Made by a program: the position numbers and the translations under genes
Source: Margaritifera margaritifera
Lineage: Eukaryota > Mollusca > Bivalvia > Unionida > Margaritiferidae
Assembly: GCA_029931535.1 (NCBI GenBank)
Contig: JAQPZY010001688.1
Location: forward strand, 2,659,001 to 2,723,000
Direction of reading: 5' to 3'
DNA: 64,000 nt
Notes under the pieces: model-generated
What the model was told of the DNA's origin: nothing
Seen by the model: only the letters and a program-made list of their open reading frames with translations
Database searches by the model: none
In this document: positions 1 through 12,644 of the stretch, one piece after another
How positions within the stretch are numbered: the first letter of the stretch is position 1
How the letters are laid out: each line of letters begins with the position of its first letter

Positions 1-37
<37 letters not shown>
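1..37. repeat. (AT)n microsatellite at window edge
   Basis: About 18 perfect AT dinucleotides. The array is cut by the window start, so its true length is unknown. Confidence 0.95.
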
Positions 38-38
<1 letters not shown>

Positions 39-1776
39 CAAGGCTTTACAAATCCACTTGACTGACTCCTGAGATAAGCTCAAGTTCAGCTCAGGCAGGT
101 AGGTTCATGTTTGCAAATTACTTGCCCGCAAGCAAGAGGCAAGTCCAAAATATCGAGAGAGAGAGAGAATGAGAGACAGAGAGGTTCATAATGCTTTATG
201 TTCTGCAAAAACTTTATACTTTGCGATCTTGCCACAGTACATACATCAGCACCTTTATTTCACGTTTATATGTACCGTATTCTTCAAATACATAACTGCC
301 CACAGTTTCTTTCATCTATCGATCCTTTATTTCACCCAATATACTGACAGTCGGTCATTTCTTTGTAGTCAATGTCAAGGTCAGTCTCACATTTTCTTGT
401 GCAGACATGATAATGTGAATGTACTATTTAAAGCAAGTTTTGACAAATAAGAAATAATATTTATATTTTAACTTAGCAGTTATATTTTAATCATATTGTT
501 TGTACATACACATAATTCACCAACTTTCAAGTCCTAACCTAGTCATGGGCAGTTTGTGAGCTTGAATGTTCCATGATTGCCAACTCTGAACAATCAGTTT
601 GTCAAAGATTGTTTTGATGCATGTTGCTAATTTCAAGGTGACTAGGTGATAATGGTTAATAATATAACCCATGAGATTTCTTTCACAGGTGTGTTTGGAA
701 ATGAAAGGCACTTGTCTCTAATGATTAGCCACCTGAAAATCTAGCACCCACAAGTGGTGTTTATCATCTATTGATTACAGGAGACCAATACATTCTTACT
801 GTTTGGAAAATAATTAAATGGATCCCAAAAAAATGTTCTCAAATCATTCTCAAAAGTCGGCTTGTAAAAGTGAGAATTCATTGACATTGGAATATTTCAG
901 TGAACGACTCGGATTTACCTTGTTTTCTTACTGAATTTGATACTAAAATCTGCATGGTCAACTGAACTTTAAGTGGAAATGTAGATGAAGAAAAATGTTA
1001 CGATACATTACAACATGATTAAAATTAAGTTAACACAGTTCTGTTCTTCACTGTTTAATTTTTTAGTTTTAGGTATTTCACCTAAACATCACTCCCTCTT
1101 AAAAATCTAGCCATTTCCAAAAACCCTTATCTATCTATCCATTTATCTGTTTATTTTTATACATGTATATGTCTGTCTTTGCTCTTCTGTGTCTGCATTC
1201 TAACCCTTCCTTTCTTTCTTCATCTACATATCTATCTACATGTACTATTTACATGTATCTCTTTTGATAACTTTAATCACTGACCGATTGTTTTAAGGTG
1301 CAAACAAAACAAACAAGAAAATGAATGATCTATATTTGTAAAATAAATATAATGCAATTTTTCCTTAAAGCATCCTATACATGTACTTTATACTACTATA
1401 TTTTTTTTTACTCAAGTTGTGACATTTTGTTGTCATATTTTGGGGCAAGCTCAAATCCCCTAAGGGCAAGTTCAATTTTCCAGTCAGCTTGCCTGGGAAA
1501 GCTGACTTTTATAAAAATTGTAAAGCCCTGTATATGTATATATATATATATATATATGACATACAATAACCTTTGCAATCCATCATATCTTTGCAAATAC
1601 ACGTTGCTATGATTTTTATAAGCGATGCAGAAAAGAACACCCACAGTGCAAAAATTTCAAAGTTGAAGTTCGTTAACTATGGCAAAGTTTGTGACAAGGA
1701 GAGTGCTAAGACATTGGTAACGTCCAAAGTCCAACAGTGTATATATTTCTTTAATAGTAAGAAACTTTATCACAGT
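38..1776. other. Unique AT-rich DNA, no gene seen
   Basis: Holds short simple tracts: GA around 156-185, a loose CTAT/TTAT pyrimidine region around 1125-1260, and a TA run at 1531-1558. Open frames here are short, with no recognisable protein, no convincing splice context and no coding-like composition. Confidence 0.6.
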
Positions 1777-2400
1777 ATTCCCACTACTTTCTAGAGGGAT
1801 GTTCTTCCATGTTCCCACTACTTTCTAGAGGGATGTTCTTCCATGTTCCCACTACTTTCTATAGGGATGCTTTTCCATGTTCCCACTACTTTCTAGAGGG
1901 ATGTTCTTCCATGTTCCCACTACTTTCTAGAGGGATGTTCTTCCATGTTCCCACTACTTTCTATAGGGATGTTCTTCCATGTTCCCACTACTTTCTATAG
2001 GGATGTTCTTCCATGTTCCCACTACTTTCTAGAGGGATGTTCTTCCATGTTCCCACTACTTTCTAGAGGGATGTTCTTCCATGTTCCCACTACTTTCTAT
2101 AGGGATGTTCTTCCACGTTCCCACTACTTTCTAGAGGGATGTTCTTCCACGTTCCCACTACTTTCTATAGGGATGTTCTTCCATGTTCCCGCTACTTTCT
2201 ATAGGGATGTTCTTCCATGTTCCCACTACTTTCTAGAGGGATGTTCTTCCATGTTCCCACTACTTTCTATAGGGATGTTCTTCCATGTTCCCACTACTTT
2301 CTAGAGGGATGTTCTTCCATGTTCCCACTACTTTCTAGAGGGATGTTCTTCCATGTTCCCACTACTTTCTATAGGGATGTTCTTCCATGTTCCCACTACC
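1777..2400. repeat. Minisatellite, 34-bp unit, about 18 copies
   Basis: The unit runs from TTCCCACTACTTTCTAGAGG to ATGTTCTTCC. Copies differ mainly at CTAGAGG versus CTATAGG, plus rare T/C changes in the ATGTTC part. Because 34 is not a multiple of 3 and the unit has no stop in any frame, a long reading frame rotates through three registers. That explains the apparent overlapping plus-strand frames here, which I do not call genes. Confidence 0.95.
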
Positions 2401-5001
2401 GTCTCAGATTTAGAGCTTTTGTACCTCCTAGGTTGCTAAAATGGGAGTAAAACACACATATTGGGGGTGCACATTGTGAACAAAATAAAACAGCATTACT
2501 ATGATAGAGTACAACAAAGTAATAAAGAAATAAATAAATCAGCAAATAAATAAAATATTCACAACTTGTTTGCATTTAGTACTACAGAAAAGTAATGCTA
2601 ATGTACAGACAAATTCAGTTTTTTTCCGCAGAATGAAGCTAGTTTTTTTTTTTCTTTCATAAAAATAACCCTAAGGTATACCATTGCCTCCGTTCATTTT
2701 GTAAGTCAGGAATCCCATATGCCACTCCAGAATTTGTTTATCCCCATGTTTCTGGATCTGTTTTGTGCACTGCAAGCATATTAGTACAGTAGAGACAAGG
2801 AGCCAGTCTACCCCGCACGGTCAATACGGCAACCATAAAAGATTACCACTCATGCATCTCATAAAAATTGCATACATCAGCAGTGATTGATCAGGTTTTC
2901 TTTGCTATCATTGAGAAATTAGTACAAATTGAGTAACACTAATACTCAGCTGCAAATACAGTTCTTAGATTTAATTTAGTGCATGTGCCAGGCTTCAATT
3001 TCTATATGTGAACTGTACATATCAGGGTGATGTTCTGTATGTGCCAAGTGCTGTTAATGTGGTTCACGTACATTTTTGCATGAATGGAAACACTGTATCA
3101 TATCCAAATTTTAAAATGCCAACATGACTAGGAATTCTAGTGTACAGGATAAGTGACCACTATAGACAGCACAGTCGGATTACAAAGGAAAAATGTGCAA
3201 AATTGAAAGTTAATACTATCAAGCTGCAAGCTGACCAATTAATATTTCACACAGTCGAATTTACTGGTGGGAAAAATACAGTGTTAACTTCCTATTTTGC
3301 ACATTTTTACTCCGCATGCTGGGAAGCTGACTATAATGGATCACTAGGTCAGTACATAAGAATGCTTAGTCATGTCACTGTTTTTAAATCTGGTTATGAT
3401 AGTGTTTCTTACTATTAAAGAAATGTACACAATGTTGACTTAGGCTCTTGCTGGAGCCATTATACTACCCTTGTCATACATTTGCCATAGTTAACAAACC
3501 TGAATCTGAGAACTGTGAAATGTTTGCACCATAGCTGTTATTGTCCGTGTCACTTATTTAACAATAATAATAATAACGGCTTTATTTACAGACGCTGACA
3601 CAATCAATTTTGTATACACTCTTGCCAGACATTATTTCCCTGAAAATTAATGTGGCTCCCATATATTTGTGAAATTTAATATAAAAACATTCAAAGCCCT
3701 ATTACAAGCTGTGACAAAATAGAACACATTGATATACCTAACTATTAAATGTCATTTTCGGTTCCGGATTTGCTGCTTCTTTAGTATTAGTATTATCTTT
3801 CCTTGATTAACTGGTTTTCTCTTCAGATAACTATACAGTAGAATTTCACCCAACAACATTATTTTATTCCACTCTACTGTTTTTAAAAATGAACTATTAA
3901 TTGACAACAACCTGACTTACTACACTGAAAATACATGTATGTAACAACAAATTGACAGGCACTCAGGTAAGGTCAGATGGTGAAGTTTTATTTGATCAGG
4001 TTGCCAAATAAATCTTGCAGGATGATAATAAAAGTTAGTTGTTGTTGCTAGTAACTTTTTTTCTAAATTCAGGCCAAGGCTTCTCATATTTTGTTCTAAA
4101 GGAATAATATACTGACATACTGCAACACAGTTTAGCTAAAACCAAGTGGTGTGAGGGACTGATGTAATGTCTATAGTACAGACCCCAGGGCAATTGTTCA
4201 TTTTAGGGTATTTGATAAGTCCAGGAGATGACCTTTCACACCTCTTTTGTCTGGTGTTTTGTAGCTATAGTGTTTCAACAATTGGGAAAACATAACGACC
4301 AACAACAACAAAAATCAGCAACATCTCTACTGATTGTCAGACAAAGAAACAATGTGTAAACTAGACCTAGTCACCTAGTCACCTTTGAATTATGCTTAGT
4401 CAGTGACACCTTTATTGATTGTCCGACAGTGAAACAATTAATAAACTAGACCTAGTGCCCCTTTTTATTTTTTCCTTCGTTAAGGTGGATATTTTCTAGG
4501 TATTTTAATGGATAAACAAATCAAAGACAATTTGATATCATGATATTTGAGATTTCCTATAACTGATGTCCAGTTGCTCAGATTATGCACTGGTCAAAGC
4601 CTCTGATTTGCCAGTTTGCCAGACATGTCTGGAATATAGTGATTTCAGTATCCCTGATATATATTGCTCCCTCTTTATACCACAGTTCATGGGGAATGGA
4701 AACCAACAACAATAGAACCATAGAATTGATCTCACATTATAAGTGATGGATACCTATACTGCAGTGTGCTAAAACAAGGCTGTGTATTGACTGTGGACAA
4801 AAACAAAAATAAGACATTTAATGATGTAAAACCACATCATAATTGAATTCTTATTAGAAAGAAAAAAAATACAATCAGTGCAATAAATTAAGCCATAATA
4901 TAACAAAATTTACCCAATTTAATAAGAGTCATGATCATACATGCATTATAAGAGACAGCAAGATAATGAGAAGCTTTATAATGAAGGACCAATTTGTGTG
5001 T
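2401..5001. other. Unique AT-rich DNA, no gene seen
   Basis: CpG-poor sequence with short A-rich tracts (about 2480-2560) and a possible retroelement tail near 3559. A frame at 3140-3418 is open, but its product resembles no protein I know and has no splice or promoter support. Confidence 0.5.
3559..3602 (-). mobile_element. Possible LINE/SINE 3' tail remnant
   Basis: On the minus strand this reads TGTAAATAAAGCCGTTATT followed by further ATT triplets: an AATAAA-like signal running straight into an (ATT)n tail. Many invertebrate LINEs and SINEs end with a short tandem tail like this. The body would lie at higher coordinates (about 3600-3730), but I recognise no coding domain in it. Confidence 0.3.
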
Positions 5002-5014
5002 GTCTCTCTCTCTT

Positions 5015-5052
<38 letters not shown>
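5002..5052. repeat. (CT)n microsatellite
   Basis: CT dinucleotide tract with two TTTC interruptions near its start, followed by a short TA run. Confidence 0.95.
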
Positions 5053-5060
<8 letters not shown>

Positions 5061-5499
5061 CTGATAAGTAATTACATATGGCAATATATATACAAATGCA
5101 AAAATGCAGTAAATTAAAAATGACAAGCTGTCTTCGCTGGAAAAGATGCTGGCATTCACATGTGAATTTAGGCTCTGCTGTACTGGAATGGTAAATACTA
5201 AATGTATTTATAAATGCAAGTTCTATGACCATACATTACTGAACAGATGCATTACTACTGTAAATGATGTTACAGATAAGTTCAATATACATATGGGGTG
5301 TTTTAGTGCTTTCAACAGAAAATTGTTTCATGTGTTAATGTTTGCTTTGATGTGTTGGTCACCTTTGTTATGATGAAAATAAATAGATTCATATTTAGAA
5401 TTCAGCTTTACCAAGGTCACCAAAAGATCTAAGTGGTGATTTAAGTCAAACCATATTTCTGGTCAGAAGTGGCCATTAAAACTTTCCCAATATGAAACT

Positions 5500-5847
5500 G
5501 ACAACCAGGTTCAAATAGACATATTGATAAAACAACCAAATTCAATACAACATCATATTAATGAAATAGACAACCAAGCTCAAATGAAACACTGATAAAA
5601 TAGACAACCAAGCTCAAATGAAACACTGATAAAATAGACAACCAAGGACAAAAAATCTTATGAAATAGACAACTATGGTCAAGAGACATACAACCATGGT
5701 CAACCGACATATTGATGAAATAGATAACCTAATTCAACAGACATAATGATAAAAAAAAGCAACCAAAGTCAAAAGACATACAACCAAGATAAACTGAGAT
5801 ACTGATGCAATTAGACACAACCAACATCACAAAACATGCTGATGAAA
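5500..5847. repeat. Degenerate minisatellite, about 34-bp unit (left part)
   Basis: Diverged copies of a unit built around GACAACCAAGGTCAA, then AGACATACTGATGAAAT. The same repeat continues beyond the SINE at 5848 and grades into the much more uniform copies at 6183-6476. Confidence 0.75.
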
Positions 5848-6035
5848 TACTGTGGTGGCTCAGCGGTTAGTGTCCCAGACTTGTGACTGAAAGGGTGCGG
5901 GTTCGAATCCTACCCTTGGATCAGCCTGAGTTGGATACTATGGTGTGTTCTTGAGCAAGGCACTTTACTCCAATTGTCTTGGCACTAAGCAAGCTATTTT
6001 TGTTGCTGTGCCATAAAACACCAAACAAAAGCAAA
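5848..6035 (+). mobile_element. tRNA-derived SINE with flanking 9-bp duplication
   Basis: The head has a box A-like TGGCTCAGCGGTTAG (about 5856) and a perfect box B GGTTCGAATCC (about 5898), the internal RNA polymerase III promoter elements. The acceptor stem does not close, so it is not a tRNA gene. The body carries CTTGAGCAAGGCACTTTACT and ends in an A/C-rich tail (CATAAAACACCAAAC). CTGATGAAA flanks it at 5839-5847 and 6036-6044 and fits a target site duplication, although the host minisatellite contains the same word. Confidence 0.85.
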
Positions 6036-6565
6036 CTGATGAAAGACACAACCAAAGTGAATAGATATACTTTTTAAAGACCCAACCAAGGTCACCAGAC
6101 ATACTCATGAAAGACCCGAGCAAGGTCAACAGCCATACTAATGAAAGACACAACCAAGGTCAATAGACATACTGAACACTACATAATCACTTGACATACT
6201 CATAAAAGACCCAATTAAGGTCTCAAGACATACTCATAAAAGACCCAATTAAGGTCTCAAGACATACTCATAAAAGACCCAATTAAGGTCTCAAGACATA
6301 CTCATAAAGACCCAATTAAGGTCTCAAGACATACTCATAAAAGACCCAATTAAGGTCTCAAGACATAATCATAAAATACCCAATTAAGGTCTCAAGACAT
6401 AATCATAAAATACCCAATTAAGGTCTCAAGACATACTCATAAAATACCCAATTAAGGTCTCAAGACATACTCATGAATGAGACAACCAAGATCTTGAGAT
6501 TTACTCAAATGAACGAGACAACCAAGGTCAACAGACATACTGATGACATGGCAAGCATTGTCAGT
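6036..6565. repeat. Minisatellite, 34-bp unit (right part)
   Basis: Continues the array left of the SINE. Copies at about 6183-6476 are near-identical (unit CATACTCATAAAAGACCCAA then TTAAGGTCTCAAGA, about 8 copies), while outer copies are diverged. This gradient suggests recent local amplification inside an older array. Confidence 0.9.
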
Positions 6566-7663
6566 ATAGACCTTGCTTATTAAATGGACAGCCAAGATCA
6601 ACAGAAAGAAACTGATGAAATAGGCATTCCAGTTAACAGGTTTACAAATGATGTATTATCTTGCACATAAATATGATAGGTAGTGGGGTTGCCAAGACAG
6701 AGAAATGCTGCCAGGATTTTATCTGATGGGGGAATCATCTCCCCCCCCCCCATCATCATAACAAGGGGGGGATAGTTCATTATTTACCCAACACTTAAAT
6801 ATCTCTCTCTCTTTATTCCTGTTCAACTCTGTTTGGTCTCTACTGAAATCAAAATCCTCTTAAGATTAGTCCTCTAGATGTATATGCATTCATCTGTTGA
6901 CTGTTTCTGAGCTTAATCTGTTCCTCATCTGTGTATGAATAGTGTTCTGTGCTGAGAACCCCCTATCACAGTCTGCCATCTGAATGGGCATGTGCATCGT
7001 TAGCTTAGCCAGCTTCAACAGTTAGAAAACTGTTCTTTATGGTTGTTTTTTTAGAAATTTCCACAGTTCACAAGTATTGTCTCATGAATATCTTTGCTCA
7101 AAATGCATGTGATCTGGTGACTCAGCATGTCATAAGAGTTGACATCCTGAAATTCAAATGCCGATTTCTGGTGTTAAAACGGATATTTTCCCCATAATTT
7201 CTGCAAATATTACACAACATATCTCCTGTCTTGGTGTTGTGTTGTAACCAAATGTAATGCAACAGTCAAGATTTCTGAAACTTTGCATCAAATTTTGGTT
7301 TCTTCTATGGCAGTTCATCTAATCCGAAATCTAACATCGTTTAGAATTATTGTCTTCTGTTGGGCAAGAAACTCCATTTCATCCTTCTCTTTCTTCATTC
7401 TGCCAGTCACTCTGCACATTCACACCAGCACTGACTTGAAGATCAAAAGAATCATTAATTTTATGCCCAGCCACTGACTATATAATCTCACCTTCCATAA
7501 ATGGACTGATATTCGCGCATGCGCAATTGTGAGGAAAGGGCATCAATTGCCGAATCCGTCTAGTACACACTTTTTTTCTGTTATAAATAATTAGCATGAT
7601 TTCCAAGCATTCTTTTGTATTAATCTACATTTTACTTGTAACAAAATGGTTTACACCACCTTC
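6566..7663. other. Unique DNA with C and G runs, no gene seen
   Basis: Contains a 12-C run at about 6740 with a nearby 7-G run at 6765, which could pair as a small hairpin. No recognisable protein is encoded. The CpG-bearing island near 7515 is listed separately. Confidence 0.5.
7511..7530. promoter_or_regulatory. NRF-1-type palindrome GCGCATGCGC
   Basis: A perfect palindrome at 7515-7524 matches the known NRF-1 (nuclear respiratory factor 1) core, TGCGCATGCGCA-like. The flank to about 7560 keeps further CpGs while the surrounding kilobases are nearly CpG-free. The motif is directly seen. A promoter role is inference, because no exon or start site could be assigned next to it. Confidence 0.35.
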
Positions 7664-8697
7664 TTGTATAGAATAAAGTTACTGGAAACAGGAACAGTGT
7701 GTATGACCACATATTTGTATGAATACAGTATTTACCACAGTGACTGGGGACAGGAACAGTGTGTATGAAAATATTTTTTGTATGAATACTGTATTAACCA
7801 GTGACTGGGGACAGGAACAGTGTGTATAACCACATATTTGTATGAATACTGTATCTGTATTTACCACAGTGACTGATGACAGGAACAGTGTGTATGACCA
7901 TATTATTTGTATGAATACTGTATTAACCAGTGACTAATGACAGGAACAGTGTGTATAACCACATATTTGTGTAAATACTGTATCTGTATTTACCACAGTG
8001 ACTGGGGATAGGAACAGTGTGTATGACCATATTATTTGTATGAATACTGTATTAACCAGCGACTAATGACAGGAACAGTGTGTATAATCACATATTTGTA
8101 TAAATGCTGTATCTGTATTTATCACAGTGACTGGGGATAGGAACAGTGTGTATAACCAAATATTTGTATGAATACTGTATTTACCACAGTGACTTGGAAC
8201 AGGAACAGTGTGTATAACCACATACTTGTATGAATACTGTATTTACCACAGTGACCGGGGACAGGAACAGTGTGTATAACCAAATATGTGTATGAATACT
8301 GAACCTGTATTTACCACAGTGACTGGGGACATGAACAGTGTGCATAACCACATATTTGTATGAATACTGAACCAGTATTTACCAGTGACTGGAGACAGGA
8401 AGAGTGTGCATAGCCACATATTTGTATAAATACTGAGCCTGTATTTACCACAGTGACTAATGACAGTAACAGTGTGTATAACCATATTTGTATGAATACT
8501 TAACCTGTATTTACCACAGTGACTGGGGACAGGAACAGTGTGCATTACCACATATTTGTATGAATACTGAACCTGTATTTACCACAGTGACTGGGGACAG
8601 GAACAGTGTGCATAACCACATATTTGTATGAATACTGTATCTAGCAGTGACTGGGGACAGGGACAGTGTGTAGGACAGTGTGTATAACCACATTTGT
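7664..8697. repeat. Minisatellite, about 68-bp unit, about 15 copies
   Basis: Copies carry GTGACTGGGGACAGGAACAG, TGTGTATAACCACATATTTG and a variable GAATACTGTATCTGTATTTA segment. Unit length varies by indels of CTGTAT and CACA. Minus-strand frames rich in HCSCPQSLW-type peptides are products of the repeat, not genes. Confidence 0.9.
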
Positions 8698-8839
8698 TTA
8701 CTTTTAAAAGATTGTGGTTTATATCAAAACACAAATCCCATCAAGGGATTGACACTCTACTGTCCAAAAAGAATTTCCAGGAAATCAAATAAGACCATTT
8801 CTTCTTTTCAACTGCAGAGTGCACAAAACATCTCTGCTA

Positions 8840-10330
8840 TTCTTGAGCGAGAAGATTTACAAATTAGCCACTGTGGCAGCCATATTGGATGTAAGCTCAG
8901 CACCATTTTTATTTAGACCAAACAAGACACCATTAAAAGATTTGTATTGACAGCCCCATGTTCATATGACCATTCATTGAGATTCAGACTTTCCATTTAG
9001 AAGAAATGGCAATAACAAGATTTTCAAGATAGTTTGTCATGGTGGCCATACTGAATGTCAGATTGGCACCATTTTAGAACCAATTAGACATCATAACAAA
9101 AACCAATATTGATATGACTTTCCATCTAGGAGTAGTAGTAATAAGATTTCAAGATGGCCACTCTGGTAGCCATATTGGATACCAGATCTGCACAATTCTG
9201 ATTTAAGACCAAGAAGTCTTCTGGTAAAAACCCCATGCCGATATGACTTTCCATTCAGAAGGAGTAACAATAACAAGATGGTTGCTGTGGAGGCCATATT
9301 GGATGTCAAATCAGCACCATTTTGATTTTTATTGACAACCCCATGTTCATTATAATGACCATCCATTCAGGAGAATTAGAGACAAGATTTATGTGGCAGC
9401 CATATTTATTGTCAGATTGGCACCATTTTGATTCAGGGCCAACAATATATCATAATTAGTCTTCTGGTGAAAACCCCATGTTGATATGACTTTCCATTTA
9501 AAAGAAATAGCAATAACAAGATTTTCAAGATGGCTGCCATGGTGGCCACAGTGGATGTCAGATCAGCACCCATTTCATTTAGTACCAACTAAATATCATA
9601 AGAAAAACCAATGCTGATATGTCTTTCCATCTAGGAATAGACAAACTAGATACCATAAAAATCTTCAGGTGAAAACCCCATGCTAATATGACTTTCCATC
9701 CAGGAGTAGCAATAACAAGATTTTCAAGATGACTGCTGTGGTAGCCATATTGGATGTCAGATCGGCACCATTTTTATTTAGGACCAACTAGACATCATAA
9801 GAAGTCTTCTGGTGAAAACCCTATATCAATATGACTTTCTGTTCAGGAAGAGTAACGATAAGATTTTCAAGATGGCTGCCATATTTGCTGTCAGATCGGC
9901 ACCATTTCGTTTATGACCAACTAGACATTATAAGATGTCTTTTAGTGAAAACCCTATGTTGATAAACCCATCCATTCAGCAGGAGTAGCAATAACAAGAT
10001 TTTCAAGATGACTGCCATGGTAGCCATACTGGATGTCTGAGCAGCACCAATTTCCTTTAGGACCAATTAGACCAGGGGTCTCCAAACTACTGCCTGTGGC
10101 TTCGATTTGTCCGGCCCACGGTGTTGCACTTTTTTAAAACGATTTTGCATATACACATTTTTCACAGTCCCTTCGGCCCGCAAACCCCCTTCAGAAATCT
10201 AACATGGCCCTCGTCTTATAAAGTTTGGAGACCCCTGATTAGACCATGGGATGAATGTATGTATGAAGTTTAATGTCAATCGTCAAATTAGTTTAGGAGG
10301 AGTAGCGATAACAAACTTGTGCTAACAGAC
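8840..10330. repeat. Satellite-like array, about 140-bp unit, about 9 copies
   Basis: Each unit carries AAGATTTTCAAGATGGCTGC, a GCCATATTGGATGTCAGATC box, CACCATTTTCATTTAGGACC, AACTAGACATCATAAGAAG and TGACTTTCCATTCAGGAG in that order. GCCATAT-type boxes recur at roughly 8878, 9046, 9169, 9292, 9398, 9541, 9743, 9876 and 10023, so spacing is irregular through indels. The last unit is split by a hAT-type MITE at 10073. A second array of the same family lies at 32640. Confidence 0.85.
10073..10237. mobile_element. hAT-type MITE, 165 bp
   Basis: Terminal inverted repeats CAGGGGTCTCCAAACT and AGTTTGGAGACCCCTG are perfect over 16 bp. ATTAGACC occurs at both edges (10066-10073 and 10238-10245), the 8-bp duplication typical of hAT; the last C on the left is shared with the first base of the terminus, as if one C was lost. 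The interior is more GC-rich than its host (CGGCCCACGG, TTCGGCCCGCAA). No transposase is encoded. It sits inside a satellite unit at the ACTAGACC site. Confidence 0.9.
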
Positions 10331-10351
10331 AGATCGACATTGTTAAACTCA

Positions 10352-10391
10352 ATACATACATACATACATACATACATACATACATACATAC
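10352..10391. repeat. (CATA)n microsatellite
   Basis: About ten tandem CATA units with no interruptions. Confidence 0.95.
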
Positions 10392-10506
10392 CCTGTGGTA
10401 ATGCTTCATTAAAATTCATATCCTGCACTTTAAGTCTGATGTAATTAATCAAATTAATCTTTCCATTCAAATCATATCTATTGACCTCAAGTTAATCAAG
10501 CAACAT

Positions 10507-12644
10507 ATTTGTAACAAGAGCTGGTACAGGACTCTTTTATACAGTTTTATATGACAAACTGATTTGTAACAAGAGCTGGTACAGGACTCTTTTATACAGT
10601 GTTATATGACAAACTGATTTGTAACAAGTGTTGGTACAGGACTCTTTTATACAGTGTTATATGACAAACTGATTTGTAACTAGTGTTGGTACAGAACTCT
10701 TTTATACAGTGTTAAATGACAAACTGATTTGTAACAAGTGTTGGTACAGAACTCTTTTATACAGTGTTATATGACAAACTGATTTGTAACTAGTGTTGGT
10801 ACAGAACTCTTTTATACAGTGTTATATGACAAACTGATTTGTAACAAGTGTTGGTACAGGACACTTTTATACTGTGTTATATGACAAACTGATTTGTAAC
10901 AAGAGCTGGTACAGGACTCTTTTATACAGTGTTATATGACAAACTGATTTGTAACTAGTGTTGGTACAGAACTCTTTTATACAGTGTTATATGACAAACT
11001 GATTTGTAACTAGTGTTGGTACAGAACTCTTTTATACAGTGTTATATGACAAACTGATTTGTAACAAGAGCTGGTACAGGATTCTTTTATACAGTGTTAT
11101 ATGACAAACTGATTTGTAACAAGAGCTGGTACAGGACTCTTTTATACAGTGTTATATGACAAACTGATTTGTAACAAGAGCTGGTACAGGACTCTTTTAT
11201 ACAGTGTTATATGACGAACTGATTTGTAACAAGTGTTGGTACAGGACACTTTTATACAGTGTTATATCACAAAACTGATTTGTAACTAGTGTTGGTACAG
11301 AACTCTTTTATACAGTGTTATATGACAAACTGATTTGTAACAAGTGTTGGTACAGAACTCTTTTATTCAGTGTTATATGACAAACTCATTTGTAACTAGT
11401 GTTGGTACAGGACACTTTTATAGTGTTATATGACAAACTGATTTGTAACAAGTGTTGGTACAGGACACTTTTATACAGTGTTATATGACAAACTGATTTG
11501 TAACTAGTGTTGGTACAGAACTCTTTTATACAGTGTTATATGACAAACTGATTTGTAACTAGTGTTGGTACAGGACACTTTTATAGTGTTATATGACAAA
11601 CTGATTTGTAACAAGTGTTGGTACAGGACACTTTTATACAGTGTTATATGACAAACTGATTTGTAACTAGTGTTGGTACAGAACTCTTTTATACAGTGTT
11701 ATATGACAAACTGATTTGTAACTAGTGTTGGTACAGAACTCTTTTATTCAGTGTTATATGACAAACTCATTTGTAACTAGTGTTGGTACAGGACACTTTT
11801 ACAGTGTTATATGACAAACTGATTTGTAACAAGTGTTGGTACAGGACACTTTTATACAGTGTTATATGACAAACTGATTTGTAACAAGTGTTGGTACAGA
11901 ACTCTTTTATACAGTGTTATATGACAAACTGATTTGTAACTAGTGTTGGTACAGGACACTTTTATAGTGTTATATGACAAACTGATTTGTAACTAGTGTT
12001 GGTACAGGACACTTTTATACAGTGTTATATGACAAACTGATTTGTAACTAGTGTTGGTACAGGACTCCTTTATACAGTGTTATATGACAAACTGATTTGT
12101 AACAAGTGTTGGTACAGGACTCTTTTATACAGTGTTATATGACAAACTGATTTGTAACAAGTGTTGGTACAGAACTCTTTTATACAGTGTTATATGACAA
12201 ACTGATTTGTAACTAGTGTTGGTACAGAACTCTTTTATAGTGTTATATGACAAACTGATTTGTAACTAGTGTTGGTGTAGGACACTTTTATACAGTGTTA
12301 TATGACAAACTGATTTGTAACTAGTGTTGGTACAGGACACTTTTATACAGTGTTATATGACAAACTGATTTGTAACTAGTGTTGGTACAGGACTCCTTTA
12401 TACAGTGTTATATGACAAACTGATTTGTAACAAGAGTTGGTACAGGACTCTTTTATACAGTGTTATATGACAAACTGATTTGTAACAAGTGTTGGTACAG
12501 AACTCTTTTATACAGTGTTATATGACAAACTGATTTGTAACAAGTGTTGGTACAGGACTCTTTTATAGTGTTATATGACAAACTGATTTGTAACTAGTGT
12601 TGGTACAGGATTCCTTTATACAGTGTTATATGACAAACTGATTT
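10507..12644. repeat. Minisatellite, 55-bp unit, about 39 copies, higher-order structure
   Basis: The unit contains GATTTGTAACAAGTGTTGGT, ACAGGACTCTTTTATACAGT and GTTATATGACAAACT. Variants fall into classes: AAGAGCTGG, AAGTGTTGG or TAGTGTTGG; GGACTC, GAACTC or GGACAC; and presence or loss of ACAG after TTTAT (51-bp units). The classes recur in ordered blocks. From about 11395 a three-unit order repeats, and a six-unit order at about 11935-12240 is repeated at about 12240-12590. No ORF of note. Confidence 0.95.

Noticed and set aside
1777..2400. Overlapping plus-strand open frames of 60 to 119 codons
   Set aside because: They are the three rotating registers of a 34-bp tandem repeat with no stop codon, without non-repeat extension.
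5848..5925. tRNA gene at the perfect box B
   Set aside because: The 5' and 3' ends do not pair into a 7-bp acceptor stem, and the sequence continues into a SINE body.
6183..6476. CRISPR-like regular array
   Set aside because: The 34-bp units are contiguous with no unique spacers, and the DNA is eukaryotic, so this is a minisatellite.
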